Shown: positions 43,903-55,058, numbered from the stretch's first letter. The stretch: DNA of 64,000 bases from Pseudomonas sp. MF4836 (GCF_002018875.1 NZ_MVOL01000005.1:62001-126000); one strand, 5' to 3'. Numbers and translations: made by a program. The notes: generated from the sequence alone by a model not told the origin.

Positions 43903-44790
43903 ATGATGCGCATTCTGCTGTTTTTGGCCACTAACCTGGCGGTCGTGCTGATTGCCAGCATTACCCTGAGCCTTTTCGGCTTCAACGGGATCATGGCGGC
44001 CAACAAGGTTGATCTCGACCTTACTCAGCTGCTGATCTTCTGTGCCGTCTTTGGTTTCGCCGGTTCGCTGTTCTCGCTGTTCATCTCCAAGTGGATGGCG
44101 AAGATGAGCACCAGCACCCAAATCATCAGCCAGCCACGCACTCGTCACGAGCAATGGCTGCTGCAGACCGTTGAACAACTGTCCCGTGAAGCCGGGATCA
44201 AGATGCCCGAGGTCGGTATTTTCCCGGCTTACGAGGCCAACGCCTTTGCCACCGGCTGGAACAAGAACGACGCGCTGGTTGCGGTCAGCCAGGGCTTGCT
44301 GGAACGTTTTTCGCCGGATGAAGTTAAAGCCGTGCTGGCCCATGAAATCGGGCACGTCGCCAACGGTGACATGGTCACCCTGGCGTTGATCCAGGGCGTG
44401 GTGAACACCTTCGTGATGTTCTTCGCCCGTATCATCGGCAACTTTGTCGATAAGGTGATTTTCAAGAACGAAGAAGGCCAGGGCATTGCCTATTACATCG
44501 CGACCATCTTCGCCGAGCTGGTCCTGGGCATCCTCGCCAGCTCCATCGTCATGTGGTTCTCGCGCAAACGCGAGTTCCGTGCCGACGAAGCCGGCGCCCG
44601 TCTGGCCGGTACCAGCGCGATGATTGGCGCCCTGCAGCGCCTGCGCTCGGAACAGGGCTTGCCGGTGCACATGCCCGACACCTTGAACGCCTTCGGCATC
44701 AACGGTGGTCTCAAGCAAGGCCTGGCTCGGATGTTCATGAGCCACCCACCGCTGGAAGAGCGTATTGAAGCACTGCGTCGTCGCGGCTGA
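43903..44790 (+). CDS. htpX: Heat-shock membrane protease HtpX
   Basis: A 295-residue zinc metalloprotease. Membrane helices at about 4-26 and 40-62; catalytic HEIGH at 147-151 on the cytoplasmic side, with the third ligand in [12 protein letters not shown]; further hydrophobic helices at about 160-180 and 190-215. HtpX degrades misfolded membrane proteins together with FtsH. It is followed by a strong terminator. Confidence 0.93.
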   Translation: MMRILLFLATNLAVVLIASITLSLFGFNGIMAANKVDLDLTQLLIFCAVFGFAGSLFSLFISKWMAKMSTSTQIISQPRTRHEQWLLQTVEQLSREAGIKMPEVGIFPAYEANAFATGWNKNDALVAVSQGLLERFSPDEVKAVLAHEIGHVANGDMVTLALIQGVVNTFVMFFARIIGNFVDKVIFKNEEGQGIAYYIATIFAELVLGILASSIVMWFSRKREFRADEAGARLAGTSAMIGALQRLRSEQGLPVHMPDTLNAFGINGGLKQGLARMFMSHPPLEERIEALRRRG

Positions 44791-44810
44791 TAGCGACACC
44801 AGTAACACCC

Positions 44811-44836
44811 AAAAGGGCGACGCGAGTCGCCCTTTT
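44811..44836. terminator. Bidirectional terminator between htpX and tpm
   Basis: Perfect 11-bp stem aaaagggcgac / gtcgccctttt around a gcga loop, between convergent genes. Confidence 0.9.
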
Positions 44837-44859
44837 GCATGGTCGCGATAAAACCAGGC

Positions 44860-45519
44860 TCAGGCCTTGTCCAGCAACCGGTAGACCCGTTCGTCCAGGC
44901 GCGTGACCCCACCCTTTAGAAACTTCCAGCTCTCGCCCAGAATGTCCCGCTCCACTTCGACCTCAAGCTGCCAACGCGCGCCCAGCAAGTGCCTGACCTC
45001 TTCGTCGAGCACGGCAAAGGGCGGTCCTTCGATGAGCGCCTGATCGTAATCCATGGTGATCAGCAAGCCACGCGCGCCATGGGGCAGTACGCGATTCAAC
45101 AGCGCTGCGTACTGGCCGCGCATCTCTGGCGGCAAGGCGATCAACGCCGCCCGGTCATACAAAGCCGTGCAATCGGCGACGTCCTCGGCGGCCAGGGCGA
45201 AGATATCGCCGCACCAGAGCTGGATCGCGCCCTTCTGATAGACCTTGAAACGCCCGTGCCGAGTAACGGTGGGCGTCAGTTGCTGTTCACTGAAGAAGTC
45301 CTGGATGGCCTTTTCCGACAACTCGATGCCCAGCACCTCGTGCCCCAGGCCGGCGAGCCACTTGAGGTCCAGACTTTTGCCACACAACGGCACCAGCACC
45401 CGCGCCCCTGGGGTGAGCCCCAAGTGCGGCCAGAACTGCTGGAGATAGGGATTGACCTCTGATAGATGAAAGCCGATCTGATCGCGCTCCCAGCGTTTTT
45501 GCCAAAATTCCGGCTCCAT
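44860..45519 (-). CDS. tpm: Thiopurine S-methyltransferase
   Basis: A 219-residue SAM-dependent methyltransferase of the TPMT family, with the N-terminal [23 protein letters not shown] and the SAM-binding [20 protein letters not shown]. In Pseudomonas this enzyme methylates thiopurines and confers tellurite or selenite tolerance through volatile methylated forms. It converges on htpX and shares its terminator. Confidence 0.92.
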   Translation of the reverse strand: MEPEFWQKRWERDQIGFHLSEVNPYLQQFWPHLGLTPGARVLVPLCGKSLDLKWLAGLGHEVLGIELSEKAIQDFFSEQQLTPTVTRHGRFKVYQKGAIQLWCGDIFALAAEDVADCTALYDRAALIALPPEMRGQYAALLNRVLPHGARGLLITMDYDQALIEGPPFAVLDEEVRHLLGARWQLEVEVERDILGESWKFLKGGVTRLDERVYRLLDKA

Positions 45520-45623
45520 GAATCACCCTGAAAATTCGATCAAAAAGCACTAAAACTTATATTAGATTTAGATTGATGATCTGATTGAAGATGGCCCTAT
45601 CTTAACCCCCCAGGATCCCCTCC

Positions 45624-46391
45624 ATGCTCCCCAGCCTGTTTATCTCTCATGGTTCACCCATGCTCGCCCTGGAGCCCGGGGCCAGCGGTCCGGCATTGGC
45701 GCGACTGGCTGCGCAACTGCCGAAACCCAAGGCAATCGTGATGGTTTCCGCGCACTGGGAAAGCCAAGACCTGCGGGTCAGCGCCAACCCGCATCCGGAG
45801 ACCTGGCACGACTTCGGCGGCTTCCCCGCCGCCCTGTTCGCCGTGCAGTACCCGGCCCCGGGTGATCCGGCCCTGGCGGCCCAGGTGGTAGAGCTGCTCA
45901 AGGCCGATGGCTTGCCCGCACAGCTCGACAGCAAGCGCCCCCTTGACCACGGCGTATGGGTACCGTTGTCGCTGATGTACCCCGCAGCGGACATTCCCGT
46001 GGTCCAGGTCTCGCTACCAAGCCGCCTCGGCCCTGATCTGCAGACCCATGTCGGGCATGCATTGGCCAGCCTGCGCGAGCAGGGAGTGTTGCTGATCGGC
46101 TCCGGCAGCATCACCCACAACCTGGGTGAGCTCGACTGGCACGCCGGGCCGGAAAGCATCGAGCCCTGGGCCAAGGCCTTTCGTGACTGGATGATCGACA
46201 AGCTGGCAGCAAACGATGAGGCCGCCTTGCATGATTACCGGCGCCAGGCGCCGAATGCGGTGCGCAGCCACCCCAGTGATGAACACCTGCTGCCGCTGTA
46301 TTTCGCCCGTGGTGCCGGCGGCGAATTCAGCATCGTCCACCAAGGCTTCACCCTGGGTGCATTGGGTATGGATATCTATCGCTTTGCCTAG
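45624..46391 (+). CDS. DODA-type extradiol dioxygenase (YgiD-like)
   Basis: A 255-residue class III ring-cleaving dioxygenase. Likely metal ligands are in LFISHGSPM, VSAHWES, and LDHGVWVPLSLMYP, with the downstream SGSITHNL. Such enzymes open catechol-type rings (4,5-DOPA dioxygenase). No catabolic operon is attached, so the substrate is open. It diverges from tpm and ends at a strong terminator. Confidence 0.87.
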   Translation: MLPSLFISHGSPMLALEPGASGPALARLAAQLPKPKAIVMVSAHWESQDLRVSANPHPETWHDFGGFPAALFAVQYPAPGDPALAAQVVELLKADGLPAQLDSKRPLDHGVWVPLSLMYPAADIPVVQVSLPSRLGPDLQTHVGHALASLREQGVLLIGSGSITHNLGELDWHAGPESIEPWAKAFRDWMIDKLAANDEAALHDYRRQAPNAVRSHPSDEHLLPLYFARGAGGEFSIVHQGFTLGALGMDIYRFA

Positions 46392-46436
46392 GCGCCTCAC
46401 TGGCCTGCCTGCCGCCAGGCGATAAACGCCAGGCAA

Positions 46437-46467
46437 AAAAAATCCCCGAACCAGTCGGGGATTTTTT
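46437..46467. terminator. Bidirectional terminator
   Basis: Stem aaaaaatccccga / tcggggatttttt with loop accag, between the dioxygenase gene and the convergent helicase gene. Confidence 0.92.
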
Positions 46468-46495
46468 ATGTTCGATCAATCAGCCCGAGAGCGGA

Positions 46496-48169
46496 TCAAT
46501 CTTCGCGATAGCGACGCAGCTTCAGCTGCTTACCGGCAACGCGAGTGTCCTTCAGCTTGGTCAGCAACTTCTCCAGACCATCTTCCGGCAGCTCCACCAG
46601 GGAGAAGCTGTCACGCACCTGGATGCGACCGATCGCTTCACGAGCCAGGCCGCCTTCGTTGAGGATGGCGCCCAGCAGGTTCTTGGCAGCGATACCATCA
46701 CGCGCGCCCAGCGCGGTACGGCAGCGAGCACGGCCTTCAGCCAGCGGGATCGGAGCACGACGCTCGCGGTCACCACGGTCTGGACGGTCGCCAGTGCGCT
46801 CAGGACGATCGCCACGCGGTGCGTTGTTCGGCACCAGTGGACGCTCTTTCTCGATGGCTGCCAGGGTCAGAGCCTGACCGTTGGTAGCTTTGCGCAGCAG
46901 AGCAGCAGCCAGAGCACGTGGCGTGCAGCCGATATCAGCGGTCAGGCGATCCAGCAGATCACCGTGGGTCGATTCAGCATCGGCCACCAGCGGCGACAGG
47001 CTGTTGGTCAGCTTCTTGATACGCGCGTCGAGCACCGCTTGGGCGTCCGGCAGGCGAACTTCAGCAACCTTCTGACCGGTTACACGCTCGATCACTTGCA
47101 GCATGCGGCGCTCACGTGGAGTCACCAGCAGCAGCGCACGACCTTCGCGACCGGCACGGCCGGTACGGCCGATACGGTGCACGTAGGATTCCGGGTCGTA
47201 CGGCATGTCCACGTTGAATACGTGGGTGATGCGCGGTACGTCCAGGCCTCGAGCAGCAACGTCGGTCGCCACAACGATGTCCAGACGGCCATCCTTGAGG
47301 GAGTCGATCACGCGCTCACGCTGGTTCTGGGCAATGTCACCGTTCAGCGCAGCGGCTTTGTAGCCTTTGGCTTCCAGGGCACTGGCCAGATCCAGGGTCG
47401 CTTGCTTGGTGCGCACGAACATGATCAGGGCGTCGAAGTCTTCCACTTCCAGCAGGCTCAATACAGCCGAGGTCTTCTGGTCAGCGTGAACCAACAGGTG
47501 AGCCTGTTCGATCGCGGTAACGGTCTGAGTCTTGGTCTGGATCTTCACGTGTTGCGGATCGCGCAGGTGGCGTTCGGCAATGGCACGGATCGACTGTGGC
47601 AGGGTGGCCGAGAACAGTACGGTCTGACGGGTTGCTGGCAAGGCCTTGAAGATAACTTCCAGGTCGTCCATGAAGCCCAGTTTGAGCATTTCGTCAGCTT
47701 CGTCGAGAACCAGGTGGTTCACGGTAGCCAGGACTTTTTCGTCACGACGCAGGTGGTCGCACAGACGGCCCGGAGTGGCGACAACGATCTGTGCGCCATT
47801 ACGGATTGCTTTCAGTTGTGGGCCCATAGGCGCGCCGCCGTAAACGGCCACAACGGTAACGCCCGGCATTTGCTTGGCGTAGGTTTCGAAAGCGGTTGCA
47901 ACTTGCAGCGCCAACTCACGGGTTGGAGCCAGGATCAGGGCTTGCGGTTCGCGCTTAGCAGGATCGATGCGGTGCAGGATCGGCAGGGCGAACGCAGCGG
48001 TTTTACCCGTACCGGTTTGCGCCTGACCAATCATGTCGTGACCGGCCATGATGATCGGGATCGATTGATGCTGGATAGCCGAAGGCTCCTCGTAGCCAGT
48101 CGCGATGACGGCTGCAAGAATATTCGGATTAAGATTAAAAGCGGCGAAGCCGCCGGTTTCCTGGGTCAT
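46496..48169 (-). CDS. deaD: DEAD-box ATP-dependent RNA helicase (DeaD/CsdA type)
   Basis: A 557-residue helicase. Q motif (FAAFNLNPNIL…), Walker A AQTGTGKTA, VLDEADEML, SATLPQ, and the C-terminal RecA lobe with HRIGRTGRAGREGRAL. A DbpA-type RNA-binding domain ends it (residues about 480-557, rich in Arg). It unwinds structured RNA, important in the cold and in ribosome assembly. Start 48169, with AGAGG 8 nt upstream; an earlier in-frame ATG has no site. The gene has a long leader. Confidence 0.9.
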   Translation of the reverse strand: MTQETGGFAAFNLNPNILAAVIATGYEEPSAIQHQSIPIIMAGHDMIGQAQTGTGKTAAFALPILHRIDPAKREPQALILAPTRELALQVATAFETYAKQMPGVTVVAVYGGAPMGPQLKAIRNGAQIVVATPGRLCDHLRRDEKVLATVNHLVLDEADEMLKLGFMDDLEVIFKALPATRQTVLFSATLPQSIRAIAERHLRDPQHVKIQTKTQTVTAIEQAHLLVHADQKTSAVLSLLEVEDFDALIMFVRTKQATLDLASALEAKGYKAAALNGDIAQNQRERVIDSLKDGRLDIVVATDVAARGLDVPRITHVFNVDMPYDPESYVHRIGRTGRAGREGRALLLVTPRERRMLQVIERVTGQKVAEVRLPDAQAVLDARIKKLTNSLSPLVADAESTHGDLLDRLTADIGCTPRALAAALLRKATNGQALTLAAIEKERPLVPNNAPRGDRPERTGDRPDRGDRERRAPIPLAEGRARCRTALGARDGIAAKNLLGAILNEGGLAREAIGRIQVRDSFSLVELPEDGLEKLLTKLKDTRVAGKQLKLRRYRED

Positions 48170-48587
48170 GGGTCTGCCTCTAAGTGCATCCGCAAAGACC
48201 CATGCTCCAAAGCTGCGCATGCCGTGTAAGACTCAAGAGTCGCCCTGGCAGCTTTGTCGGCGGGGATTTGCGAAAACGATTGAATGAAAGAATCGTCAAG
48301 GATAGTCCGCGCAGCGGACAAGCAGCCGAAGCTGACTTCGGGGAATTGCAATACCTAAACGTGGCCCGGTTAAAGGCCGGCGCGCACTATACCGGAATTA
48401 CTCAAAAAAGGGAGATTTTTTTATCGGAAAACCCCGCTGTATGCCTGTGCGCCGTGGGCTTTGCGGATCATCCGCCAACGGTCTATTTTGCAAAGGCCCG
48501 GCCCCGCTGGCCACGGAGCTTAAACGGTTCATCTTTCAGGCTGGTACCGTCGGTCCGAGACGCCCCTTCCCCCCCTAGGATATGCCC
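48170..48587. promoter_or_regulatory. Long leader of deaD with stem-loops
   Basis: A 418-nt gap between divergent genes. On the deaD side, two neat hairpins are 48305-48319 (GTCCGC-gca-GCGGAC) and 48326-48341 (CCGAAG-ctga-CTTCGG). Long structured leaders are typical of cold-shock helicase mRNAs. The part next to 48588 must hold the crotonase promoter. Confidence 0.4.
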
Positions 48588-49379
<792 letters not shown>

Positions 49380-49453
49380 CCGCTGCCGAGGAACGAGGCT
49401 GCGCTGGCCCTAACCCGCCGGCGCACATACCGGCCTACTGCGACGGCGGGCCA
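49380..49453. repeat. REP-like remnant between convergent genes
   Basis: taaccgctgccgaggaacgaggctgcg resembles one arm of the hairpin at 4114-4162 (gtagccgctgccgaacgcgg). The other arm is degenerate, so it may be an old REP copy. Confidence 0.3.
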
Positions 49454-50209
49454 TCAGGTCGCTGGACGGATGGCCTTGATCAGCGATTGCAATGAGTAGC
49501 CCAGGCGCGGGGCCAGGGCTTCGGCGCGGGCAGACAGGGCGCCACTGTCCAGTTCCTGGTCGAGGTCTGCGGGCACGATCAGAATCACGTTGCCCTCCTT
49601 CACCGGCAACTCCCAGTAATGCCGATGATAAAGCCCACGCAACAGCGCCGCGCCCAAGGGCTTGCCATCATCGGTGGCCCACTGGTTGATCACCAGCCAG
49701 CCACCCGGGTTGAGGCGCTTCTGGCAGTTTTCCAGGAAACCCCAGGCCAGGTGCCCGACACCCGGGCCGACATCGGTATAAAGGTCGACGAAGATCAGGT
49801 CTGCGGGTTCGGCAGTCTCCAGCAGTTCCAGGGCATCGCCGACGCGAATGTACAGCCGTGGATCATCGTCCAGCCCCAGGTATTCGATGGCCAGGCGTGG
49901 CACATCGGGACGCAGTTCGATGGCTTCGACGTCTTCCAGGGGCAGAAACTTCAGGCAGGCCTGAGTCAGAGTCCCGGCGCCGAGGCCGAGAAACAGCGCG
50001 CTTTCCGGGTGCTCATGGCACAAGGCACCGATCAACATGGCGCGGGTGTAGTCGTACTCGAGCCAGCTCGGATCGGCAGTGAACACGCAGCTCTGCTCGA
50101 TGGCGTCGCCAAACTCGAGAAAGCGGTAATCGGCCACTTCCAGCACCCGGATCATGCCGAACTCATCGTGCACTTCGGCGAGCAGGTGCTCGACGCGCTC
50201 CTCAGTCAT
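49454..50209 (-). CDS. Spermidine-synthase-like methyltransferase-fold protein
   Basis: A 251-residue Rossmann-fold protein with the nucleotide-binding loop LFLGLGAGTLTQACLKFL, EAIELRPDV and DLIFVDLYTDVG, as in aminopropyltransferase-like SAM enzymes. The diagnostic catalytic residues of spermidine synthase are not all seen, so the true reaction is uncertain. Start 50209, with AGGAG 6 nt upstream. It diverges from the DAHP synthase gene. Confidence 0.8.
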   Translation of the reverse strand: MTEERVEHLLAEVHDEFGMIRVLEVADYRFLEFGDAIEQSCVFTADPSWLEYDYTRAMLIGALCHEHPESALFLGLGAGTLTQACLKFLPLEDVEAIELRPDVPRLAIEYLGLDDDPRLYIRVGDALELLETAEPADLIFVDLYTDVGPGVGHLAWGFLENCQKRLNPGGWLVINQWATDDGKPLGAALLRGLYHRHYWELPVKEGNVILIVPADLDQELDSGALSARAEALAPRLGYSLQSLIKAIRPAT

Positions 50210-50369
50210 CTCATCTCCTAGGCGCAATGGGGCTCAAGCTCGCCATTGCAATCAACCAACCACTCGGCGCCGAGCGGGAAAGGCGCGATTGTCGGCCAAG
50301 CGACGGGAACAGGTCACGCACTAATTGCTGATAACATGCGCCTCCCACCGAAGAACACTTGAGTGCGTG

Positions 50370-51716
50370 ATGAGCCAACCCTGGAGTCCCGACAGCTGGC
50401 GTGCCTTGCCGATCCAGCAACAACCCCACTACCCCGATGCAGCCCATTTGCTGCAGGTCGAGCAATCCCTGGCCAGCTATCCGCCGCTGGTGTTTGCCGG
50501 TGAAGCCCGGGAGTTGCGACGCCAGTTTGCCGAGGTGACCCAGGGTCGCGCATTCCTCCTGCAAGGCGGCGATTGCGCCGAGAGCTTCGCCGAGTTCTCT
50601 GCCGCGAAGATCCGCGACACCTTCAAGGTGCTGCTGCAGATGGCGATCGTCATGACCTTCGCCGCCGGCTGCCCGGTGGTCAAAGTCGGGCGCATGGCCG
50701 GTCAGTTCGCCAAGCCGCGCTCGGCCAACGACGAAACCATCAACGGCGTTACCCTGCCGGCCTACCGGGGCGATATCGTCAACGGCATCGGTTTCGACAT
50801 GAAAAGCCGCGTCCCGGACCCGGACCGCCTATTGCAGTCCTACCACCAGTCCACCGCGACCCTGAACCTGCTGCGCGCGTTCGCCCAAGGCGGCTTTGCC
50901 GACTTGCACCAGGTGCACAAGTGGAACCTGGACTTCATCGCCAACTCGGCCCTGGCCGAGAAGTACAGTCACCTGGCCGACCGGATCGATGAAACCCTGG
51001 CCTTTATGCGCGCCTGCGGTATGGACAGCTCGCCACAACTGCGCGAGACCAGCTTCTTCACCGCCCATGAGGCCCTGCTGCTGAACTACGAAGAAGCCTT
51101 TGTGCGGCGCGACAGCCTGACCAACGACTATTACGACTGCTCGGCGCACATGCTGTGGATCGGCGACCGCACCCGCCAGCTGGACGGCGCCCACGTCGAA
51201 TTCCTGCGCGGGGTGAACAACCCGATCGGGGTCAAGGTCGGCCCAAGCATGAACACCGACGAGTTGATTCGCCTGATCGATATCCTCAACCCGGATAACG
51301 ATCCCGGTCGCCTCAACCTGATCGTGCGCATGGGCGCGAACAAGGTCGGCGATCACCTGCCCCAACTGATCCGCGCGGTGGAAGGCGAAGGCAAGCAGGT
51401 GCTGTGGAGCTCCGACCCGATGCACGGCAATACCATCAAGGCCAGCAGCGGTTACAAGACCCGCGACTTCGCGCAGATCCTCAACGAGGTGAAGCAGTTC
51501 TTCCAAGTACACGAAGCCGAAGGCAGCTACGCCGGCGGCATCCACATCGAGATGACCGGGCAAAACGTCACTGAATGCATCGGTGGCGCGCGTCCTATCA
51601 CCGAGGATGGCCTGTCGGACCGCTATCACACCCACTGCGACCCGCGGATGAACGCCGATCAATCCCTGGAGCTGGCGTTCCTGATTGCCGAGACCTTGAA
51701 ACAGGTCAAGCGCTGA
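50370..51716 (+). CDS. Class II 3-deoxy-7-phosphoheptulonate synthase (DAHP synthase)
   Basis: A 448-residue plant-type (AroA-II) DAHP synthase with [25 protein letters not shown] and SSDPMHGNT. It condenses PEP and erythrose-4-phosphate, the entry to aromatic amino acid synthesis. This corresponds to PA2843, and not to the phenazine-cluster paralogue, as there are no phz genes. The start is the ATG at 50370; the longer frame begins in the promoter area. Confidence 0.88.
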   Translation: MSQPWSPDSWRALPIQQQPHYPDAAHLLQVEQSLASYPPLVFAGEARELRRQFAEVTQGRAFLLQGGDCAESFAEFSAAKIRDTFKVLLQMAIVMTFAAGCPVVKVGRMAGQFAKPRSANDETINGVTLPAYRGDIVNGIGFDMKSRVPDPDRLLQSYHQSTATLNLLRAFAQGGFADLHQVHKWNLDFIANSALAEKYSHLADRIDETLAFMRACGMDSSPQLRETSFFTAHEALLLNYEEAFVRRDSLTNDYYDCSAHMLWIGDRTRQLDGAHVEFLRGVNNPIGVKVGPSMNTDELIRLIDILNPDNDPGRLNLIVRMGANKVGDHLPQLIRAVEGEGKQVLWSSDPMHGNTIKASSGYKTRDFAQILNEVKQFFQVHEAEGSYAGGIHIEMTGQNVTECIGGARPITEDGLSDRYHTHCDPRMNADQSLELAFLIAETLKQVKR

Positions 51717-51723
51717 GCAAGCC

Positions 51724-51761
51724 GGGCGCGCTCGTGGCGAGATAAGCCCGCGAGCGTGCCC
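51724..51761. terminator. Imperfect hairpin between convergent genes
   Basis: gggcgcgctcg (51724-51734) pairs with cgagcgtgccc (51751-51761) through 11 bp with one G-T pair. It sits 7 nt after the DAHP synthase stop; the T-run is poor, so it may be a REP remnant acting as terminator. Confidence 0.55.
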
Positions 51762-51768
51762 CGCAGCC

Positions 51769-52980
51769 CTAGAGAAAACCCCGCAATCGCTGGGCACTGG
51801 CCCTTGGGCAATTGAGCTGGACCTGCTCCAGCCCCAGCCACTGCGCCATTTGGCGTAAATTGGCTGCCAGCGCCATCATCCCCTGTTCATCCAGCCCCTG
51901 CGGTTCTTCATGCACGGCATGCACTGCCAGGCGCCCCAATGCCCGCTCAGCCCGCAGGTCGACCCGCGCGGCGATCCGCTCGTCATGCAGGAACGGCAGC
52001 ACGTAGTAGCCATAAATCCGTTTGTGTTGCGGGGTATAGATCTCCAACCGGTAGCGAAAATCAAACAGGCGCTCGGTTCGGCTGCGCTCCCAAACCAGTG
52101 AATCAAAGGGCGAGAGCAAGGCGCTGGCCTCGACCTTGCGCGGCACTTTAGGCGCGGGCAGGCAATAGGCCGCTTGCCGCCAGCCCTCGACCTCGCAGCG
52201 TTGCACCTCACCGGCCTCAAGCAACTGGGCCAGGCGTACCGGACCGTCCGCAGGGCTCAGCCGGAAGTAATCACGCAGGTCTTTTTCCGTGGCGACTCCG
52301 AGTGCACCAATCGCATGCAACAGCAAGCCGCGCTGGGCCTTTGCCTCGTCGAGCAAGGGCTGCTGCAGGATGGCGGCGGGCAGTACCCGCTCCGGCAGGT
52401 CGTACAGCCGCTCGAAACCACGACGCCCGGCCACCGTCACTTCGCCGGCAGCGAACAGCCACTCCAGCGCGTGCTTCTCGGCACTCCAGTCCCACCAGGG
52501 GCCGGCGCGCTCCTGCCGAGTCGACAGGCTGCCCGCCCCCAGCGCGCCCTGCTCCTCGACACAGGCCAGCACCCGGCGAATGGTCGCCTGTTGCTCCTGG
52601 CCAAAACGCGCCAATTGCCCATAGATACCTTGCCCCTGGCTGGCGCGCTGCATCCGCCAGCGCAGCAAGGGGTACATGGCCAACGGCAGCAGCGAGGCCT
52701 CATGCCCCCAGTATTCGAACAACCGACGTTGGTGGCCCTGGCTCCAGGCCGCTTGATCGAGCAGTTGCGGGGAGTAATTGCCCAGGCGCGAGAACAACGG
52801 CAGGTAGTGCGAGCGCACCAGGGCGTTGACCGAATCAATCTGCAGCAGGCCCAGGCGCCCGATCATCCGATTGACCTGGGCCGAACTGATCGCAGCGGTC
52901 GAGGGCCGCACGCCAAAGCCTTGAGCAGCCAAGGCCAGGCGTCGGGCCTGCTTGATGGAAAACGACTGTTGGGCGGGCAT
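51769..52980 (-). CDS. YcaQ/AlkX-family DNA glycosylase (winged-helix, DUF1006/HTH_42)
   Basis: A 403-residue winged-helix protein whose catalytic-loop motif is Q47-I-D49 (in GLLQIDSVN), the Q-x-D form typical of the E. coli YcaQ branch; antibiotic-linked AlkZ proteins carry Q-x-Q. Members excise bulky N7-alkyl lesions and unhook interstrand crosslinks. ATG 52980 is selected because AAGGAG lies 6 nt upstream; two more ATGs upstream are too close. No operon partner is seen. Confidence 0.82.
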   Translation of the reverse strand: MPAQQSFSIKQARRLALAAQGFGVRPSTAAISSAQVNRMIGRLGLLQIDSVNALVRSHYLPLFSRLGNYSPQLLDQAAWSQGHQRRLFEYWGHEASLLPLAMYPLLRWRMQRASQGQGIYGQLARFGQEQQATIRRVLACVEEQGALGAGSLSTRQERAGPWWDWSAEKHALEWLFAAGEVTVAGRRGFERLYDLPERVLPAAILQQPLLDEAKAQRGLLLHAIGALGVATEKDLRDYFRLSPADGPVRLAQLLEAGEVQRCEVEGWRQAAYCLPAPKVPRKVEASALLSPFDSLVWERSRTERLFDFRYRLEIYTPQHKRIYGYYVLPFLHDERIAARVDLRAERALGRLAVHAVHEEPQGLDEQGMMALAANLRQMAQWLGLEQVQLNCPRASAQRLRGFL

Positions 52981-53037
52981 GGGCATCTCCTTGTCTGCCC
53001 GCAAACTACCTCAGCCGCCAGCCGCTTGTGTAGCCGT

Positions 53038-53262
53038 TTATTTGGACATCGGGTCATCCCAGAAGGGCCTGCTGATTTCACGCTCGACGTCTGCGCGGCT
53101 CAAGCCAATGTCCTTGAGCGCTTCGTCGCTCATGCTCGCCAACTCGACCCGCTCACGGTTGCGCTGATGCCAGCGGGCGACTGTTTGCAGCACCGTCCGC
53201 CAGGAAAGACCGTGAAACGAAAACTTCTGCGCCAGCACATAACCTTTTTGACCTTTCATCAT
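53038..53262 (-). CDS. Small DUF1127 protein
   Basis: A 74-residue basic protein with the DUF1127 signature ELASMSDEALKDIGLSRADVEREI in its C-terminal half. Such short Arg-rich proteins act as RNA-binding or metabolic adaptors in some alpha- and gamma-proteobacteria. GGAGG lies 5 nt before ATG 53262. It is divergent from the LysR gene. Confidence 0.8.
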   Translation of the reverse strand: MMKGQKGYVLAQKFSFHGLSWRTVLQTVARWHQRNRERVELASMSDEALKDIGLSRADVEREISRPFWDDPMSK

Positions 53263-53320
53263 CTTGCCCTCCAGTGGGGATGACTAAAGTCTCGCCGCGC
53301 AGCTAAGATCAATCCAACGA

Positions 53321-54211
53321 ATGTTTCTTATGCAATACATCTCGGAGATTGATGAATTGTCCAGCTACCCCAGCATCGACACCGAAGTCCTGCGTACCTT
53401 CGTCGCCATTGCCGATCAGGGCGGCTTTACCCGGGCCGGTGAGCTGGTCAATCGCACCCAATCTGCCGTCAGCATGCAAATGAAGCGCCTGGAGGAAGAC
53501 GTGCTGCAGCGCCAGCTATTCCAGCGCGACGGGCGCCAGGTCAAGCTCACCGCCGAAGGGCAGGTGCTGCTGGGCTACGCGCGACGGATCCTGAAACTGC
53601 ACAGTGAAGTGTTCAATACCCTGCGCGAACCCCACATGGTCGGCACCGTGCGCATCGGCACGCCGGATGACTATGTCATGCGGTTTCTGCCGGGAATTCT
53701 GTCGCGCTTCGCCCAGGCTTACCCGCTGATCCAGATCGAAGTCCACTGCGAATCGTCCAAGCAACTGTTGCAACGCCAGGATCTGGACCTGTCCATCGTC
53801 ACCCGCGAGCCGGGCAGCGAGATCGGTCAGCTGTTGCGCAAGGAGCGCTTCGTCTGGGCCGAGGCGCAGTGCTTCAACCCTCATGAACAAACGCCCATGC
53901 CCCTGGCCATGTTCAACAGTGACTGTTTCTGCCGGCTGTGGGCCTGCAATGCGCTGGACGCCGCAGGGCGTGATTATCGGATTGCCTACAACAGCTCCAG
54001 CCTGTCGGCGATCATGGCGGTGGTCAGCGCCGGCCTGGCGGTCACCGCTCAGCTCGAAAGCCTGATCACCTCGGACATGCGCATTCTCGGCGCCGCGCAA
54101 AACCTGCCGCAGTTGCCCGAGGCCAGCATCATGCTGCTGCGCAACCTGAACACGCCCTCACCCATCACCGAGTGCCTGGCCGAGCATATCGTCGACGGTT
54201 TTAAACTTTGA
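53321..54211 (+). CDS. LysR-family transcriptional regulator
   Basis: A LysR regulator of up to 296 residues: N-terminal helix-turn-helix (LRTFVAIADQGGFTRAGELVNRTQSAVSMQMKRLEE) and a periplasmic-binding-protein-like effector domain. Starts at 53321 and 53330 are ATGs with no good ribosome site, whereas TTG 53357 has GGAG 8 nt upstream, so the true protein may be 284 residues. The end overlaps the convergent TauE gene by 11 nt. Target unknown; the DUF1127 gene is divergent. Confidence 0.85.
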   Translation: MFLMQYISEIDELSSYPSIDTEVLRTFVAIADQGGFTRAGELVNRTQSAVSMQMKRLEEDVLQRQLFQRDGRQVKLTAEGQVLLGYARRILKLHSEVFNTLREPHMVGTVRIGTPDDYVMRFLPGILSRFAQAYPLIQIEVHCESSKQLLQRQDLDLSIVTREPGSEIGQLLRKERFVWAEAQCFNPHEQTPMPLAMFNSDCFCRLWACNALDAAGRDYRIAYNSSSLSAIMAVVSAGLAVTAQLESLITSDMRILGAAQNLPQLPEASIMLLRNLNTPSPITECLAEHIVDGFKL

Positions 54212-54950
54212 AGCCGAGCATCACCGCACACAGCACCAGAAACCCGCAGAACAATCCGCGCAACAGGCGCTCCGGCATCGAGTGCGCAATCTTCACGCCC
54301 CAACTGATGCTCATCAAGCCACCCAGGGCCAGGGGCAGGCCGATCATCCAATCCACTTCATGGTGCACGCCATAGGTCACCAGGGTGACCCCGGTACTGG
54401 GCAGCGCCAGCGCCAGCGACAAACCCTGGGCAACCACCTGGCTGGTGCCGAACACGCTGGTCAGTATCGGCGTGGCAACCACCGCGCCGCCGACCCCGAA
54501 CAGCCCGCCCATGGTGCCCGAGGCCGCGCCCAGCACGCCCAGCCAGGGCCAGGAATAACGCATCTGCGCCGATGCCGGGGTATTGCCGACAAACATCCGC
54601 AGCAGGTTGTAGCAAGAGAGCGCCACCAGGAATGCGACAAACCCGATGCGCATGATCTGCGCATCAATGCCAACCGCCCAGATCGAGCCGATCCAGGCAA
54701 AACAGAAGCCCATGCTCGCCAGTGGCAAGGCGTGCCGCAGCTCAATGCGATTGCGCTGGTGATAACGCCACACAGCCAGCATCACATTGGGCACCACCAT
54801 CACCAGGGCAGTGCCTTGGGCGATTTGCTGATCCAGGCCGAACCACACGCCCAACACCGGAATCGCGATCAAGCCACCACCGATGCCAAACAGCCCACCC
54901 ATGGTGCCCAAGGCCACACCTAGCAGCAGATACATCACTAGATCAATCAC
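54201..54950 (-). CDS. TauE/SafE-family (DUF81) membrane transporter
   Basis: A 249-residue inner-membrane protein with about eight helices in two inverted repeats; each repeat has the family glycine-rich motif (GTMGGLFGIGGGLIAIP at 15-31 and GTMGGLFGVGGAVVATP in the second half). It exports or imports sulfite, sulfonates or similar anions. It diverges from a LysR gene at 55059, a common arrangement suggesting control by it. Confidence 0.85.
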   Translation of the reverse strand: MIDLVMYLLLGVALGTMGGLFGIGGGLIAIPVLGVWFGLDQQIAQGTALVMVVPNVMLAVWRYHQRNRIELRHALPLASMGFCFAWIGSIWAVGIDAQIMRIGFVAFLVALSCYNLLRMFVGNTPASAQMRYSWPWLGVLGAASGTMGGLFGVGGAVVATPILTSVFGTSQVVAQGLSLALALPSTGVTLVTYGVHHEVDWMIGLPLALGGLMSISWGVKIAHSMPERLLRGLFCGFLVLCAVMLGFKV

Positions 54951-55058
54951 GGTGCATTTCCCCTCACGTCAGAGGCTGCATGCTACGCAGTCGGCGCTGG
55001 TACGGAAACGCACAGCAACGCACAATGGCTGTGCCAACTCCGCACAAGCACATCGAAA

